Positions 25,113 through 33,767 of a stretch of 64,000 nucleotides of DNA are shown piece by piece. Under the pieces are notes generated by a model that worked only from the letters and a program-made list of their open reading frames with translations, was not told the origin of the DNA and searched no databases. The DNA is from CAZTDU01 sp964617355. Lineage in GTDB: Bacteria > Pseudomonadota > Gammaproteobacteria > Burkholderiales > SG8-39. Made by a program: the position numbers and the translations under genes. Within the stretch, counting starts at the first letter, position 1; each line of letters starts with the position of its first letter. The stretch lies in contig CAZTXP010000020.1 in the NCBI GenBank assembly GCA_964617355.1, positions 53,927-117,926 on the forward strand, given 5' to 3'.

Positions 25113-26101
25113 CGCAGCGCGCCGTCGAGGAAGGCCACTACTTCGTCGGCCAGCGTGGCGAGGAAGGCCGGGCGATCGAAGCCGGGCGGGTTCGCGGCGG
25201 GGTCGCCCGCGTCGCTGCCCAGCGATTGCGTGGGTTGCGCCATGAACGCGAAGTGGCCCGCGCCCTCGATGCGGCGATACGTCGCCCGAGGCATCGCGGC
25301 CGCGAGCGCGTCGCCGTGGTACTTCGGCACCAGCACCGCGTCCAGGCTCGCGGCGTACAGGCGCACAGGCACCTTGATCGCGGCGAGCGAGGCCGGCTTG
25401 AACACCACGCCCACAGGGGCCATCGCCACCACGGCGCGGATGCGCGGGTCGCTCGGATCCGAAGGCGCAGCCGCGGCGCGTGGGCCGGCCTCGAGGCCCG
25501 CCTTGCCGAGCGCGCAGAAGCCGGCGTCGTCGGTCACCGAGCGGCAGTGGGCGGCGATGCGCGACGGATCAGGTTGGCCGCCCGCGAGCGCGAGCACCGT
25601 GTAGCCGCCCGCTGAATGGCCGATCGCCGCGATGCGCCCGGCGGGAATGCGCGAACTCCACTCCGGGCTCGCGAGCAGCGCGTCGAGCACGCGCGAAGCC
25701 TGCCTCGGGCGCTCGTCGAAGTAGCGGCCCTCGGCCACCAGCGTGCGGCCGTCGCGCCAGTTGTCGCCGGGATGGCGCGGCGCGGCGACGAGGTAGCCTT
25801 CCTTCGCGAGGCGCGTCGCGAGGTCGTGGTGGCCGAGCTCGGTGCCGCCGGTGCCGTGCGAGAGCAGCACCAGTCCCTTCAGCGGCTGGTCCGCCGGAGC
25901 GCCCCACGCGACCTGTACCGGGAACGGTCCCATCGGGATGCGCGCGGCCGGCGCGCTTGTCGGGTAGTAGAGGGCGACCGTGATCGGCGCCGCGCCCGGC
26001 ACCTCGATGTTGCGAAAGCCCGCATCGGCCGCGATCGCGCGGCCCTGCACGACCTGCAGGCTGGTGACGAGGGCGAGGGCGGCGAGGTGGACGAGTTTCA
26101 T
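25109..26101 (-). CDS. Secreted alpha/beta hydrolase (dienelactone hydrolase/PAF-acetylhydrolase-like)
   Basis: 330 residues from ATG 26101. A signal peptide (MKLVHLAALALVTSLQVVQG) is followed by VALYYPTS, LVLLSHGTGGTELGHHDLATRLAKEGY, the nucleophile elbow IGHSAGGYTVLALAG (Ser), PVRLYAASLDAVLVP and GAGHFAFM (His). This matches secreted lipase/acetylhydrolase-type enzymes that also resemble dienelactone hydrolases. Upstream in-frame codons extend into the next gene and are not needed. Confidence 0.85.
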   Translation of the reverse strand: MKLVHLAALALVTSLQVVQGRAIAADAGFRNIEVPGAAPITVALYYPTSAPAARIPMGPFPVQVAWGAPADQPLKGLVLLSHGTGGTELGHHDLATRLAKEGYLVAAPRHPGDNWRDGRTLVAEGRYFDERPRQASRVLDALLASPEWSSRIPAGRIAAIGHSAGGYTVLALAGGQPDPSRIAAHCRSVTDDAGFCALGKAGLEAGPRAAAAPSDPSDPRIRAVVAMAPVGVVFKPASLAAIKVPVRLYAASLDAVLVPKYHGDALAAAMPRATYRRIEGAGHFAFMAQPTQSLGSDAGDPAANPPGFDRPAFLATLADEVVAFLDGALR

Positions 26102-26247
26102 GGCGGGCTCCGGTGCGTGTTCGATGGAGCCATGCTGCGCCTGCCCGGTCGCCGCGACGAGCGACTTGCGACGAAACGCCGGAATCGGGGGCCGAATCGC
26201 CGGCCGCGCCGGACCGACGCGCCCCGGTGGGGCGACTCCGGGGCCCC

Positions 26248-27267
26248 TCAGCCGACCTTCAGCACCAGCTTGCCGAAGTTCCTGCCCTCGAAGAGCATGT
26301 TCAGCGCCGAGGGGAACTGGTCGATGCCTTCGACGATGTCCTCGCGCGACTTGAACTTGCCTTCCTTCATCCACGTCGCGATCTGCTTCATCGCCTCGGG
26401 ATAGCGGTCGGCCCAGTCGAACACCACGATGCCTTCCATGCGCGCGCGGTTGACCAGCAGCGAAAGGTAATTGGACGGTCCCTTCACCGGCGTGGTGTTG
26501 TTGTACTGCGAGATCGCGCCGCAGATGACGATGCGCGCCTTGCGGTTGATGCGCGTCAGCACCGTGTCGAGGATCTCGCCGCCGACGTTGTCGAAGTAGA
26601 CGTCCACGCCCTGCGGGCAGTGCGCCTTCAGGCCCTCGCGCACCGACTCGTTCTTGTAGTCGATGCAGGCGTCGAAGCCGAGCTCCTTCACCACGAAGTC
26701 GCACTTGTCCTTGCCACCGGCGATGCCCACCACGCGGCAGCCCTTGATCTTCGCCACCTGGCCCACCGTCTGGCCGACGGCACCCGCGGCGCCCGACACC
26801 ACTACCGTTTCGCCGGCCTTCGGCTGGCCGGTCTCGAGCAGGCCGAAGTACGCCGTCATGCCCGGCATGCCGAGCGCATTCAGCCACTGCGACGCGCTGC
26901 CGAAGCGCAGGTCGACCTTGTTCAAGGCCGCGCGCTTCACGCCCGCTTCGTCGAGCAGGCAATGGGTCTGCACGCCGAAGCCGCCCGCGACTGCGTCGCC
27001 GGCCGTGAAGCCCGGATGGTTCGAGGCCACCACGGTGCCGACACCGATCGCGCGCATCACCTCGCCGATGCCCACCGGCGGGATGTAGCTCTTGCCCTCG
27101 TTCATCCATCCGCGCATCGCGGGATCGAGCGACACCATCTGCACCTTCACCAGCACGCCGCCAGGGCCGGGCTCGCCCACCGGCTCTTCGGTGACCTTCC
27201 AGTCGGAGGGCTTCGGCAGGCCGACGGGGCGCGCGGCGAGGCGGTACTGGCGGTTGGTGTCGGCCAT
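26248..27267 (-). CDS. NADP-dependent MDR oxidoreductase (second paralogue)
   Basis: 339 residues; ATG 27267 preferred because AAGGTG lies upstream, with a start three codons earlier possible. Motifs: DPAMRGWMNEGKSYIPPV, GAAGAVGQTVGQVAKIKGCRVVGIAGG, GVDVYFDNVGGEILDTVL. It is a paralogue of the 19848 gene and lacks zinc ligands. Likely an enone/quinone reductase. It stands alone, convergent in sense with nothing but the hydrolase downstream on the same strand. Confidence 0.87.
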   Translation of the reverse strand: MADTNRQYRLAARPVGLPKPSDWKVTEEPVGEPGPGGVLVKVQMVSLDPAMRGWMNEGKSYIPPVGIGEVMRAIGVGTVVASNHPGFTAGDAVAGGFGVQTHCLLDEAGVKRAALNKVDLRFGSASQWLNALGMPGMTAYFGLLETGQPKAGETVVVSGAAGAVGQTVGQVAKIKGCRVVGIAGGKDKCDFVVKELGFDACIDYKNESVREGLKAHCPQGVDVYFDNVGGEILDTVLTRINRKARIVICGAISQYNNTTPVKGPSNYLSLLVNRARMEGIVVFDWADRYPEAMKQIATWMKEGKFKSREDIVEGIDQFPSALNMLFEGRNFGKLVLKVG

Positions 27268-27457
27268 GGGAATCACCTTGGGTACGTTAAGAGTGCGCGA
27301 GTGTACCGGCCCGCGTGCGTCGTGACGCCGCGACTGCGTAGCAATACCTATACGTAGTCCCCACGAGTCAGGGAAGGGGTGGTCCCTCGTCTAACGATCC
27401 ATGACCCGCGCATCGTGCCCGGGCCATCCAACGAAACCCAAGCCAAGGAGCAACACC

Positions 27458-27697
27458 ATGAAACGCACCCTCATCGCCGCCGCCCTCGCCCTCCCGTTCG
27501 TCGCGCAAGCCGCGCCGGTCGCCTCGTTCAACGACCACGCCGAGCACTACACCAAGCAGGCGGTGCAGTCCTCGGGCGCCGGCACCGCCGTCCGCGTCGC
27601 GCCGTCGTTCAACGACAACGCGCCGATCGCCGGCACCAGCGAAGTGGCGAACACGGTCGTGCTGGCGAAGGCCGACTTCCACTACCCGGCCTTCTGA
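27458..27697 (+). CDS. Small secreted hypothetical protein with FND repeats
   Basis: 79 residues from ATG 27458 behind AAGGAG. A signal peptide (MKRTLIAAALALPFVAQA) is followed by a short mature part in which ASFNDHAEHY and APSFNDNAPIAG repeat an SFND motif. It is monocistronic, with its own Rho-independent terminator after it. The arrangement suggests an abundant exported protein. No family is recognised. Confidence 0.65.
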   Translation: MKRTLIAAALALPFVAQAAPVASFNDHAEHYTKQAVQSSGAGTAVRVAPSFNDNAPIAGTSEVANTVVLAKADFHYPAF

Positions 27698-27750
27698 TCG
27701 TCCCCCGGTTCCGGGCGGAATCCCCTCCTCCCCTCCCCCGTCCGGAGCCA

Positions 27751-27784
27751 GCCCCGCGCGAGCGATCGCGCGGGGCTTTTTCGC
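27751..27784 (+). terminator. Rho-independent terminator
   Basis: GCCCCGCGCGA pairs with TCGCGCGGGGC over a GCGA loop and is followed by TTTTT. This is the clearest intrinsic terminator in the window and ends the 79-residue secreted-protein transcript. Confidence 0.9.
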
Positions 27785-27848
27785 TATGTCGCGCGTCGGC
27801 AAAGCCCACGCCGCTAGTATTGCCGCACAACAAGAGGGAGGGGAGACC

Positions 27849-29108
27849 ATGGATCGCGACACGAAGCCCGCACCCGCGGGGCGGCGCAAGTTCCTCACGG
27901 GCGCGGCCGCGCTCGGCGGCGCCATCGCCGCGCAGGCTGGCGGCGCACGCGCGCAGGAAGGCAATCCGCCGGCGGTGCCGAAGTGGATGAAGGAGCCGGG
28001 CGCGCCGATCCGCTCCAACATGTACGGCTCGCCCGCCGCGGCCGAGAAGAACGTCATCCGCCGCGACCGCGGCGACAACGTGCAGCCTGGCGCCGGCATC
28101 TCGCTCACGCCGCTGCAGGACCTGAACGGCATCCTCACGCCCAGTGGTCTCGTCTTCGAGCGCCACCACGCCGGCATCCCGGACATCGACCCGGCGCAGC
28201 ACCGTTTGATGGTGCACGGCATGGTGAAGCGCCCGCTGGTCTTCAACATGGAAGAACTCCGCCGTTTCCCGTCGGTGTCGAAGATCCATTTCCTCGAGTG
28301 CTCGGGCAACACCTCGCGGCAGTGGAAGACGCCGTCGTCGCGCTCTCTGCAGGTGAGCCACGGCCTCTTGTCGTGCTGCGAGTGGACCGGCGTGCCGCTC
28401 GCCACCGTGCTCGAGGAATGCGGGCTCGACGCGAAGGCCGCGTGGGTGCTCGCCGAGGGCGCCGACGGCGCCGCGATGACGCGCAGCATCCCGATCCAGA
28501 AATGCCTCGAGGACGCGCTGCTCGTCTGGGGGCAGAACGGCGAGGCGCTGCGTCCCGAGCAGGGCTATCCGCTGCGGCTCTTCCTGCCGGGCTGGGAAGG
28601 CAACATGAGCATCAAGTGGTTGCGCCGCCTCAAGGTTGGCGACCAGCCCTTCCAGACGCGCGAGGAAACCTCGAAGTACACCGACTCGATGCCCGACGGC
28701 ACCGCGCGCCAGTTCACCTTCGACATGGAAGCCAAGTCCGTCATCACCTACCCGGCGATGGACCACAAGCTGAAGGGCGCCGGCTTCTACGAAATCTCCG
28801 GCCTCGCATGGACCGGCAAGGGCCGTATCCAGCGCGTCGACGTTTCGGTGGATGGCGGCCGCAACTGGAAGCCGGCCACGCTGCAGGAGCCGGTGCTGTC
28901 GCGCTGCCTCACGCGGTTCCGGTTCCCGTGGCAGTGGGACGGCAGCCCCGCGATCCTGCAGAGCCGCGCGATCGACGAGACCGGCTTCGTCCAGCCGACG
29001 CACGCGCAGCTGGTCGCCGCGCGCGGCACCAACAACCTCTACCACTACAACGCCATCCAGAGCTGGTCGGTGCAGGCGAACGGGGAGATCAAGAATGTCC
29101 ACGCCTAA
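27849..29108 (+). CDS. Sulfite dehydrogenase-type molybdopterin protein (SoxC/SorA-like)
   Basis: 419 residues from ATG 27849 behind GGGAGGGGAG. The twin-arginine signal (GRRKFLTGAAALGG...) means folded export to the periplasm. The molybdenum ligand Cys sits in FLECSGNTSRQW; other sulfite-oxidase fold parts are PLRLFLPGWEGNMSIKWLRRL and ISGLAWTGKGRIQRVDVSVDGG. The following cytochrome c overlaps by 14 bases, giving a SorAB or SoxCD-like pair that passes sulfite electrons to cytochrome c. No soxXYZAB genes accompany it. Confidence 0.9.
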   Translation: MDRDTKPAPAGRRKFLTGAAALGGAIAAQAGGARAQEGNPPAVPKWMKEPGAPIRSNMYGSPAAAEKNVIRRDRGDNVQPGAGISLTPLQDLNGILTPSGLVFERHHAGIPDIDPAQHRLMVHGMVKRPLVFNMEELRRFPSVSKIHFLECSGNTSRQWKTPSSRSLQVSHGLLSCCEWTGVPLATVLEECGLDAKAAWVLAEGADGAAMTRSIPIQKCLEDALLVWGQNGEALRPEQGYPLRLFLPGWEGNMSIKWLRRLKVGDQPFQTREETSKYTDSMPDGTARQFTFDMEAKSVITYPAMDHKLKGAGFYEISGLAWTGKGRIQRVDVSVDGGRNWKPATLQEPVLSRCLTRFRFPWQWDGSPAILQSRAIDETGFVQPTHAQLVAARGTNNLYHYNAIQSWSVQANGEIKNVHA

Positions 29109-29649
29109 GGTGATTGCGATCCTCCTCGCGCTGGCGGCGACGCCGGCATTCGCGCAGGGCTACGGCTTCGGCAAGCCCGCGTCCGCCGCGGAGATCCGCG
29201 GCTGGGACATCGACGTGCGCGCCGACGGGCAGGGCCTGCCGCCGGGCAACGGCAACGCCACCGAGGGCAAGGCGATCTACGAGCAGAAGTGCGCCGCGTG
29301 CCACGGCATGAAGGGCGAGGGCTCCAAGATCGGCGAGCGCCTCGCGGGCGGGCAGGGCACGCTGAAGAATCCGTCGCCGGTGAAATCCATCGGCAGCTTC
29401 TGGCCGCACGCGACGACGATCTTCGACTACGTGCGCCGCGCGATGCCCTACGACCGGCCGCAGTCGCTGACCGACAACGAGGTCTACTCGGTGACGGCGT
29501 ACCTGCTGCACCTGAACGGCATCGTCGCGGCGGATGCGCCGATGAACGCCGAGGCGCTGATGAAGGTGAAGATGCCGAACGCCAACGGCTTCACGGGCGA
29601 CCCGCGACCGGATATCGTCGCGGTACCCTGCCGGAGCGACTGCAAGTAG
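29095..29649 (+). CDS. Periplasmic c-type cytochrome, electron acceptor subunit of sulfite dehydrogenase
   Basis: 184 residues; starts inside the end of the molybdoprotein gene. A signal peptide (to AFA-QG) precedes one haem site CAACHG (about residue 66) with a distal Met in RRAMPYDRPQSLTDNEVYSVTAYLLHLNG. The single haem and NATEGKAIYEQKC match the cytochrome domain of SoxD. The extensive overlap implies coupled synthesis with the Mo subunit. Confidence 0.88.
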   Translation: MSTPKVIAILLALAATPAFAQGYGFGKPASAAEIRGWDIDVRADGQGLPPGNGNATEGKAIYEQKCAACHGMKGEGSKIGERLAGGQGTLKNPSPVKSIGSFWPHATTIFDYVRRAMPYDRPQSLTDNEVYSVTAYLLHLNGIVAADAPMNAEALMKVKMPNANGFTGDPRPDIVAVPCRSDCK

Positions 29650-29696
29650 CGCAGCGCGCGCCAGCCGGCGTCGCGTTCACCAGCGGAGGAGCACGC

Positions 29697-30395
29697 ATGG
29701 CCAGCGAACCGCAATTGCGCGGCATCCGTGCCTGCGTCTTCGACGCCTACGGCACGCTCTTCGACTACGCCTCGGCGACGCTGCGCTGCCGCGATGCGCT
29801 CGGCGGTTCCTTCGAGCGCGTCACCGCGCTCTGGCGCGACAAGCAGCTGCAGTACACGTGGCTGCGCGGGCTGCAGGGCCGCCACGCGGACTTCCTGCGC
29901 GTCACCGGCGACGCGCTCGATTTCGCGCTGGAGTCCTGCGGCATCGCCGACGACGGGCTGCGCGCGCGCCTGCTGCAGCTCTACCTCGAGCTCGATCCCT
30001 TTCCAGAAGTGCCGGCCGTGCTGGCGCGGCTGAAGGCCGCCGGCCTGCGGCTGGCCATCCTCTCGAACGGCACACCGGCGATGCTCGAGGCCGTGGTCGC
30101 GCATGCCGGCCTCGCGCCGCTCTTCGATGCCGTGCTGTCGGTCGAGGAGGTCGGCGTGTTCAAGCCGCACCAGTCGGTCTACGCGCTCGCCACCGGGCGC
30201 CTCGGTGTCGCCGCCGGCGAGATCGCGTTCCAGTCGTCGAACTCGTGGGATGCGTGGGCCGCGTCGGCCTCCGGCATGCGCGTCGCGTGGTGCAACCGCT
30301 ACGGGCAGCGGCGGGAGCGCCTGCCCGGCCAGCCCGACGCCGAGATCCGCTCGCTCGCCGAATTGCCCGCGCTGCTCGGCCTGCCGGCCGCGTAG
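29697..30395 (+). CDS. Haloacid dehalogenase, type II
   Basis: 232 residues behind CGGAGGAG. The nucleophilic Asp is in VFDAYGTLFDY; LSNGTP, FKPHQSVYALA and SSNSWDAWAASASGMRVAWCNR complete the L-2-haloacid dehalogenase set, with the helical cap containing WLRGLQGRHADF. It hydrolyses L-2-haloacids to D-2-hydroxyacids. The natural substrate is uncertain because the family also contains other phosphatase-like enzymes. Confidence 0.88.
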   Translation: MASEPQLRGIRACVFDAYGTLFDYASATLRCRDALGGSFERVTALWRDKQLQYTWLRGLQGRHADFLRVTGDALDFALESCGIADDGLRARLLQLYLELDPFPEVPAVLARLKAAGLRLAILSNGTPAMLEAVVAHAGLAPLFDAVLSVEEVGVFKPHQSVYALATGRLGVAAGEIAFQSSNSWDAWAASASGMRVAWCNRYGQRRERLPGQPDAEIRSLAELPALLGLPAA

Positions 30396-30440
30396 CGCGC
30401 CCGGGCGAGGCGCGTTCTGCCGATATCATTCGCCCACCCC

Positions 30441-32723
30441 ATGCAAACCTCCTCGCTACCTGTCCTTCGCGACATCGTCCTCGTCGGCGGCGGGCACAGC
30501 CACGTCGGCGTGCTGCGCATGCTCGGCATGAAGCCGGTGCCCGGCGCGCGCATCACCGTGATCTGCCGCGACACGCATACCCCGTACTCCGGCATGCTGC
30601 CCGGCTACATCGCCGGCCACTACGGCTACGACGACGTCCACATCGACCTGCGCAGGGTCTCGCAGTTCGCCGGCGCGCGCTTCTATTCCGACGAAGCCAT
30701 CGCGATCGACCGCCGCGAGAAGAAGGTCGTCTTGCGCGGCCGGCCGCCCGTGCCCTACGACGTGCTGTCGATCAACATCGGCTCCACGCCGCGCGTCGAC
30801 GACGTGCGCGGCGCGCGCGAGCACGCGGTGCCGGTGAAGCCGATCAACAACTTCAACGCGCGCTGGCTGGCGCTGCTAGAGCGCGTGAAGAAGCGCGGCG
30901 GGCGCACGCGCATCGCGGTGGTCGGCGGCGGCGCGGCCGGCGTCGAGATGGTGCTGGCGATGCAGTACCGGCTGCGCAACGAGCTGCGCCAGCTCGCGCG
31001 CAACCCCGACGACCTGGAGTTCACGCTGCTGAACGCGGGCGGCGACGTGCTGCCCACGCACAACGACTCGGTGCGCAGCAAGTTCCGCTCGGTGCTGCTC
31101 GCGCGCGGCGTGAACCTGAAGGACCGCGCGCGCGTGGCCGAGGTGAGCGAAGGGCTTCTGCGCATCGAGGACGGCGGCACCGTCGAGGCGGACGAGATCG
31201 TCTGGGTCACGCGCGCGAACGGCGCCGCGTGGCTCAAGGACACCGGCCTCGAGGTGGACGACGACGGCTTCCTCAAGGTGCGCGAGACGCTGCAGACGGT
31301 GACCGACCCCGAGGTCTTCGCCGCCGGCGACTGCGCGACGATCGTCGGCCACCCGACCGAGAAGGCCGGCGTGTTCGCGGTGCGCCACGGCCCGCCGCTG
31401 GCGCGCAACCTGCGCAACGCCGTCGAGGGCCGCGCGCTCGAGAACTACCAGCCGCAACGGAAGTGGCTCGCGCTCGTCACCACCGGCGACCAGTACGCCG
31501 TCGCCTCGCGCGACTGGCTCTATCTCGCGGGCGGCTGGGTCTGGGCCTGGAAGGACTGGATCGACCGGCGCTTCATGCAGAAGTTCTCCGACCTGCCGGC
31601 GATGGACGAGAACGCCGCGCCCGCATCCGCGCCCGCCGCCATCCCGCTCGCCGACGACGAAGCGAAGCAGGCCATCTCCGCGATCGCGATGCGCTGCGGC
31701 GGCTGCGGCGCGAAGGTCGGCGCGACGGTGCTGTCGCGCGCGCTGAGCCAGCTCGCGCCGGTGGAGCGCGGCGACGTGCTTATCGGACTGCACGCCCCCG
31801 ACGACGCCGCCGTGGTGCGCGTGCCCGCCGGCAAGGCGATGGTGCACACGGTGGATTTCTTCCGCGCCTTCATCGACGACCCGTACGTCTTCGGCCGCGT
31901 GGCCGCGAACCACGCGCTCGGCGACATCTTCGCCATGGGCGCCGAGCCGCAGACGGCGACCTCGGTGGTCACCGTGCCGCCGGGGCTGGAGTCGAAGACC
32001 GAGGACCTGCTCTACCAGATGATGACCGGCGCCGTGGAGGTGCTGAACGACGCCAACTGCGCGCTCGTCGGCGGCCACACCGGCGAGGGCAGGGAGCTCG
32101 CGCTCGGCTTCGCGATCAACGGCCTCATCGACGAGACCCTCGCCGGCGTGATGACCAAGGGCGGCATGAAGCCCGGCGACGCACTGATCCTGACCAAGCC
32201 CATCGGCACCGGCACGCTCTTCGCCGCGCTGCCGCGCCTCGCGGTGAAGGGCCGCTGGATCGACGCGGCGCTGCAGTCGATGATGGTCTCCAACCGCCTC
32301 GGCGCGCGCTGCCTGATCGAGCACGGCGCCACCGCCTGCACCGACCTCACCGGCTTCGGTCTGCTCGGCCACCTCGTCGAGATGACCCGGCCCTCGGGCG
32401 TGGACGCCGAACTCGTGCTCTCCGCGCTACCCGTGCTCGAAGGCGCCGAGGACACCGCCCGCGCAGGGATACTCAGTTCGCTCGCCCCCGCCAACGTGCG
32501 CCTGCGCCGCGCGATCCGCAACCAGGAAGAGATGGTCAACCACCCGCGCTACCCGCTGATCTTCGACCCGCAGACCGCGGGCGGCCTGCTGGCAAGCGTG
32601 CCGAAGGACAAGGCCGACGCGTGCGTGGCGGCGTTGCGGGGGTTGGGGTATCCGCACGCGGTGGTGATTGGGGGGGTGAGGGAGCAGGGGGATGCCCTTG
32701 AGCCGATTTCAATAGTCCAATAG
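30441..32723 (+). CDS. selD: FAD-dependent oxidoreductase fused to selenide, water dikinase (SelD)
   Basis: 760 residues. The first half (1-400) is an NDH-2-like FAD/NAD(P) oxidoreductase: IVLVGGGHSHVGVLRML, VVGGGAAGVEMVLAM, VFAAGDCATI. From about 410 the SelD domain begins, with its catalytic motif CGGCGAK (Cys422 and Lys425; Cys, not selenocysteine), then GDVLIGLHAPDDAAV, ANHALGDIFAMGAEP, GGHTGEGRELALGFAING. SelD makes selenophosphate from selenide and ATP. The fused flavoprotein may reduce a selenium or sulfur species for it; this is inferred. No selA, selB, tRNA-Sec or ybbB is visible nearby. Confidence 0.9.
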   Translation: MQTSSLPVLRDIVLVGGGHSHVGVLRMLGMKPVPGARITVICRDTHTPYSGMLPGYIAGHYGYDDVHIDLRRVSQFAGARFYSDEAIAIDRREKKVVLRGRPPVPYDVLSINIGSTPRVDDVRGAREHAVPVKPINNFNARWLALLERVKKRGGRTRIAVVGGGAAGVEMVLAMQYRLRNELRQLARNPDDLEFTLLNAGGDVLPTHNDSVRSKFRSVLLARGVNLKDRARVAEVSEGLLRIEDGGTVEADEIVWVTRANGAAWLKDTGLEVDDDGFLKVRETLQTVTDPEVFAAGDCATIVGHPTEKAGVFAVRHGPPLARNLRNAVEGRALENYQPQRKWLALVTTGDQYAVASRDWLYLAGGWVWAWKDWIDRRFMQKFSDLPAMDENAAPASAPAAIPLADDEAKQAISAIAMRCGGCGAKVGATVLSRALSQLAPVERGDVLIGLHAPDDAAVVRVPAGKAMVHTVDFFRAFIDDPYVFGRVAANHALGDIFAMGAEPQTATSVVTVPPGLESKTEDLLYQMMTGAVEVLNDANCALVGGHTGEGRELALGFAINGLIDETLAGVMTKGGMKPGDALILTKPIGTGTLFAALPRLAVKGRWIDAALQSMMVSNRLGARCLIEHGATACTDLTGFGLLGHLVEMTRPSGVDAELVLSALPVLEGAEDTARAGILSSLAPANVRLRRAIRNQEEMVNHPRYPLIFDPQTAGGLLASVPKDKADACVAALRGLGYPHAVVIGGVREQGDALEPISIVQ

Positions 32724-32788
32724 CCAAGAAGTTTGGGATGCCAAGCTTGCGCGCGTCGAACGCAACTCATTGGAAATAGGGACTCACA

Positions 32789-33700
32789 ATGTCTACCTGC
32801 CTAAAAGGAACGCAAGACAGCATCCATGCAGGACATCGTCGCCATTACAAATGGCCAAATGCAGTTCATAGTCGATCTATTGCAAGTGGTACTGTGCCAA
32901 CATTAGTCACTCCGACATCAGAGATTTCGTCTTTACCGCTGATACGCTTTAGAAGCGAGTTGTCATTGGACGGAGTTGCACAGTTTTCTGCTGCGATATT
33001 TTCCTTCGTCGCGGCTGTGATCGCCGCGCTCGCGCTTCAGGAGTACTTGAAGACAAACGAGTTGGCGGCCTACGCTCAACTCATTGATCGGGACAAGGCA
33101 ATTGCGATACTGCCACTCGAAAAAGACCGTGCGCATGTTGATGCCCTTTGGGTCGAAGTAGCTGAAGCTGATCGTGCGACGCCAAAGAGTCTTGCCAATG
33201 CGCGCTTGCGCGCGATACTGCGGGCGACGAATGAATCGTCTGACGGAGAGCGGCGTGATTCAGCAAAGGCCCAGCGCCTGAGTATTCCGGAATGGAAGAA
33301 TCTGGAGGACCTGAATCAAATTCTCTACTCCGAAAGCGCATTTCAAAGTGCCGATCTGCGAAAGCTTCGTGACGCATATACGCTATGCGAGCTGATCCTC
33401 TATCTAGCAAATGACGCCTACTACGCGCAGCGCAGTAAGACCGTCAAGCCGGATCAGGCTGAAACATTCTTTGGCTACCTTGATGACATTGGAGATCATC
33501 CAATCTTCTTACTTGCGGTCTGGTTCGGGCATGGCGGAGGGCACATGACTACAGATTTCGCGCAATTTTTGCGCTCCCGACTATTGAAAAACGAGCGTAC
33601 CGTAGCGCTCGCTAAAGAAATCTTTCCTGCTTTGCTCCAAGACTCCTGGGCAACTGCTGTTGGGACTCGTCCGCACCTTAGACGGAGCTCGGGTAGATAG
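32789..33700 (+). CDS. Hypothetical membrane-anchored protein in AT-rich island
   Basis: 303 residues. One hydrophobic helix at about residues 63-84 (FSAAIFSFVAAVIAALAL) is followed by a long helical, charged cytoplasmic domain (KTNELAAYAQLIDRDKAIAILPLEKDRAHV, FFGYLDDIGDHPIFLLAVWF). The general plan resembles small TM-plus-helix proteins such as DUF4760, but I do not recognise a family with certainty. The N-terminal 60 residues are low in conserved-looking features, so a later TTG near 32961 could be the true start. Base composition is far more AT-rich than neighbours, pointing to acquisition. A DUF5677-like gene follows after 67 bases. Confidence 0.6.
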   Translation: MSTCLKGTQDSIHAGHRRHYKWPNAVHSRSIASGTVPTLVTPTSEISSLPLIRFRSELSLDGVAQFSAAIFSFVAAVIAALALQEYLKTNELAAYAQLIDRDKAIAILPLEKDRAHVDALWVEVAEADRATPKSLANARLRAILRATNESSDGERRDSAKAQRLSIPEWKNLEDLNQILYSESAFQSADLRKLRDAYTLCELILYLANDAYYAQRSKTVKPDQAETFFGYLDDIGDHPIFLLAVWFGHGGGHMTTDFAQFLRSRLLKNERTVALAKEIFPALLQDSWATAVGTRPHLRRSSGR

Positions 33701-33767
33701 AGAAGAATTGCGCCCCCCACCAAAGCGATTGCCTTGTGAAAAGCTAAGGCCCCGTTCCGAGATCCCA

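Noticed and set aside
31704..31715. Selenocysteine codon in the SelD catalytic loop
   Set aside because: The position is TGC (Cys422), not TGA; no in-frame stop is bypassed.
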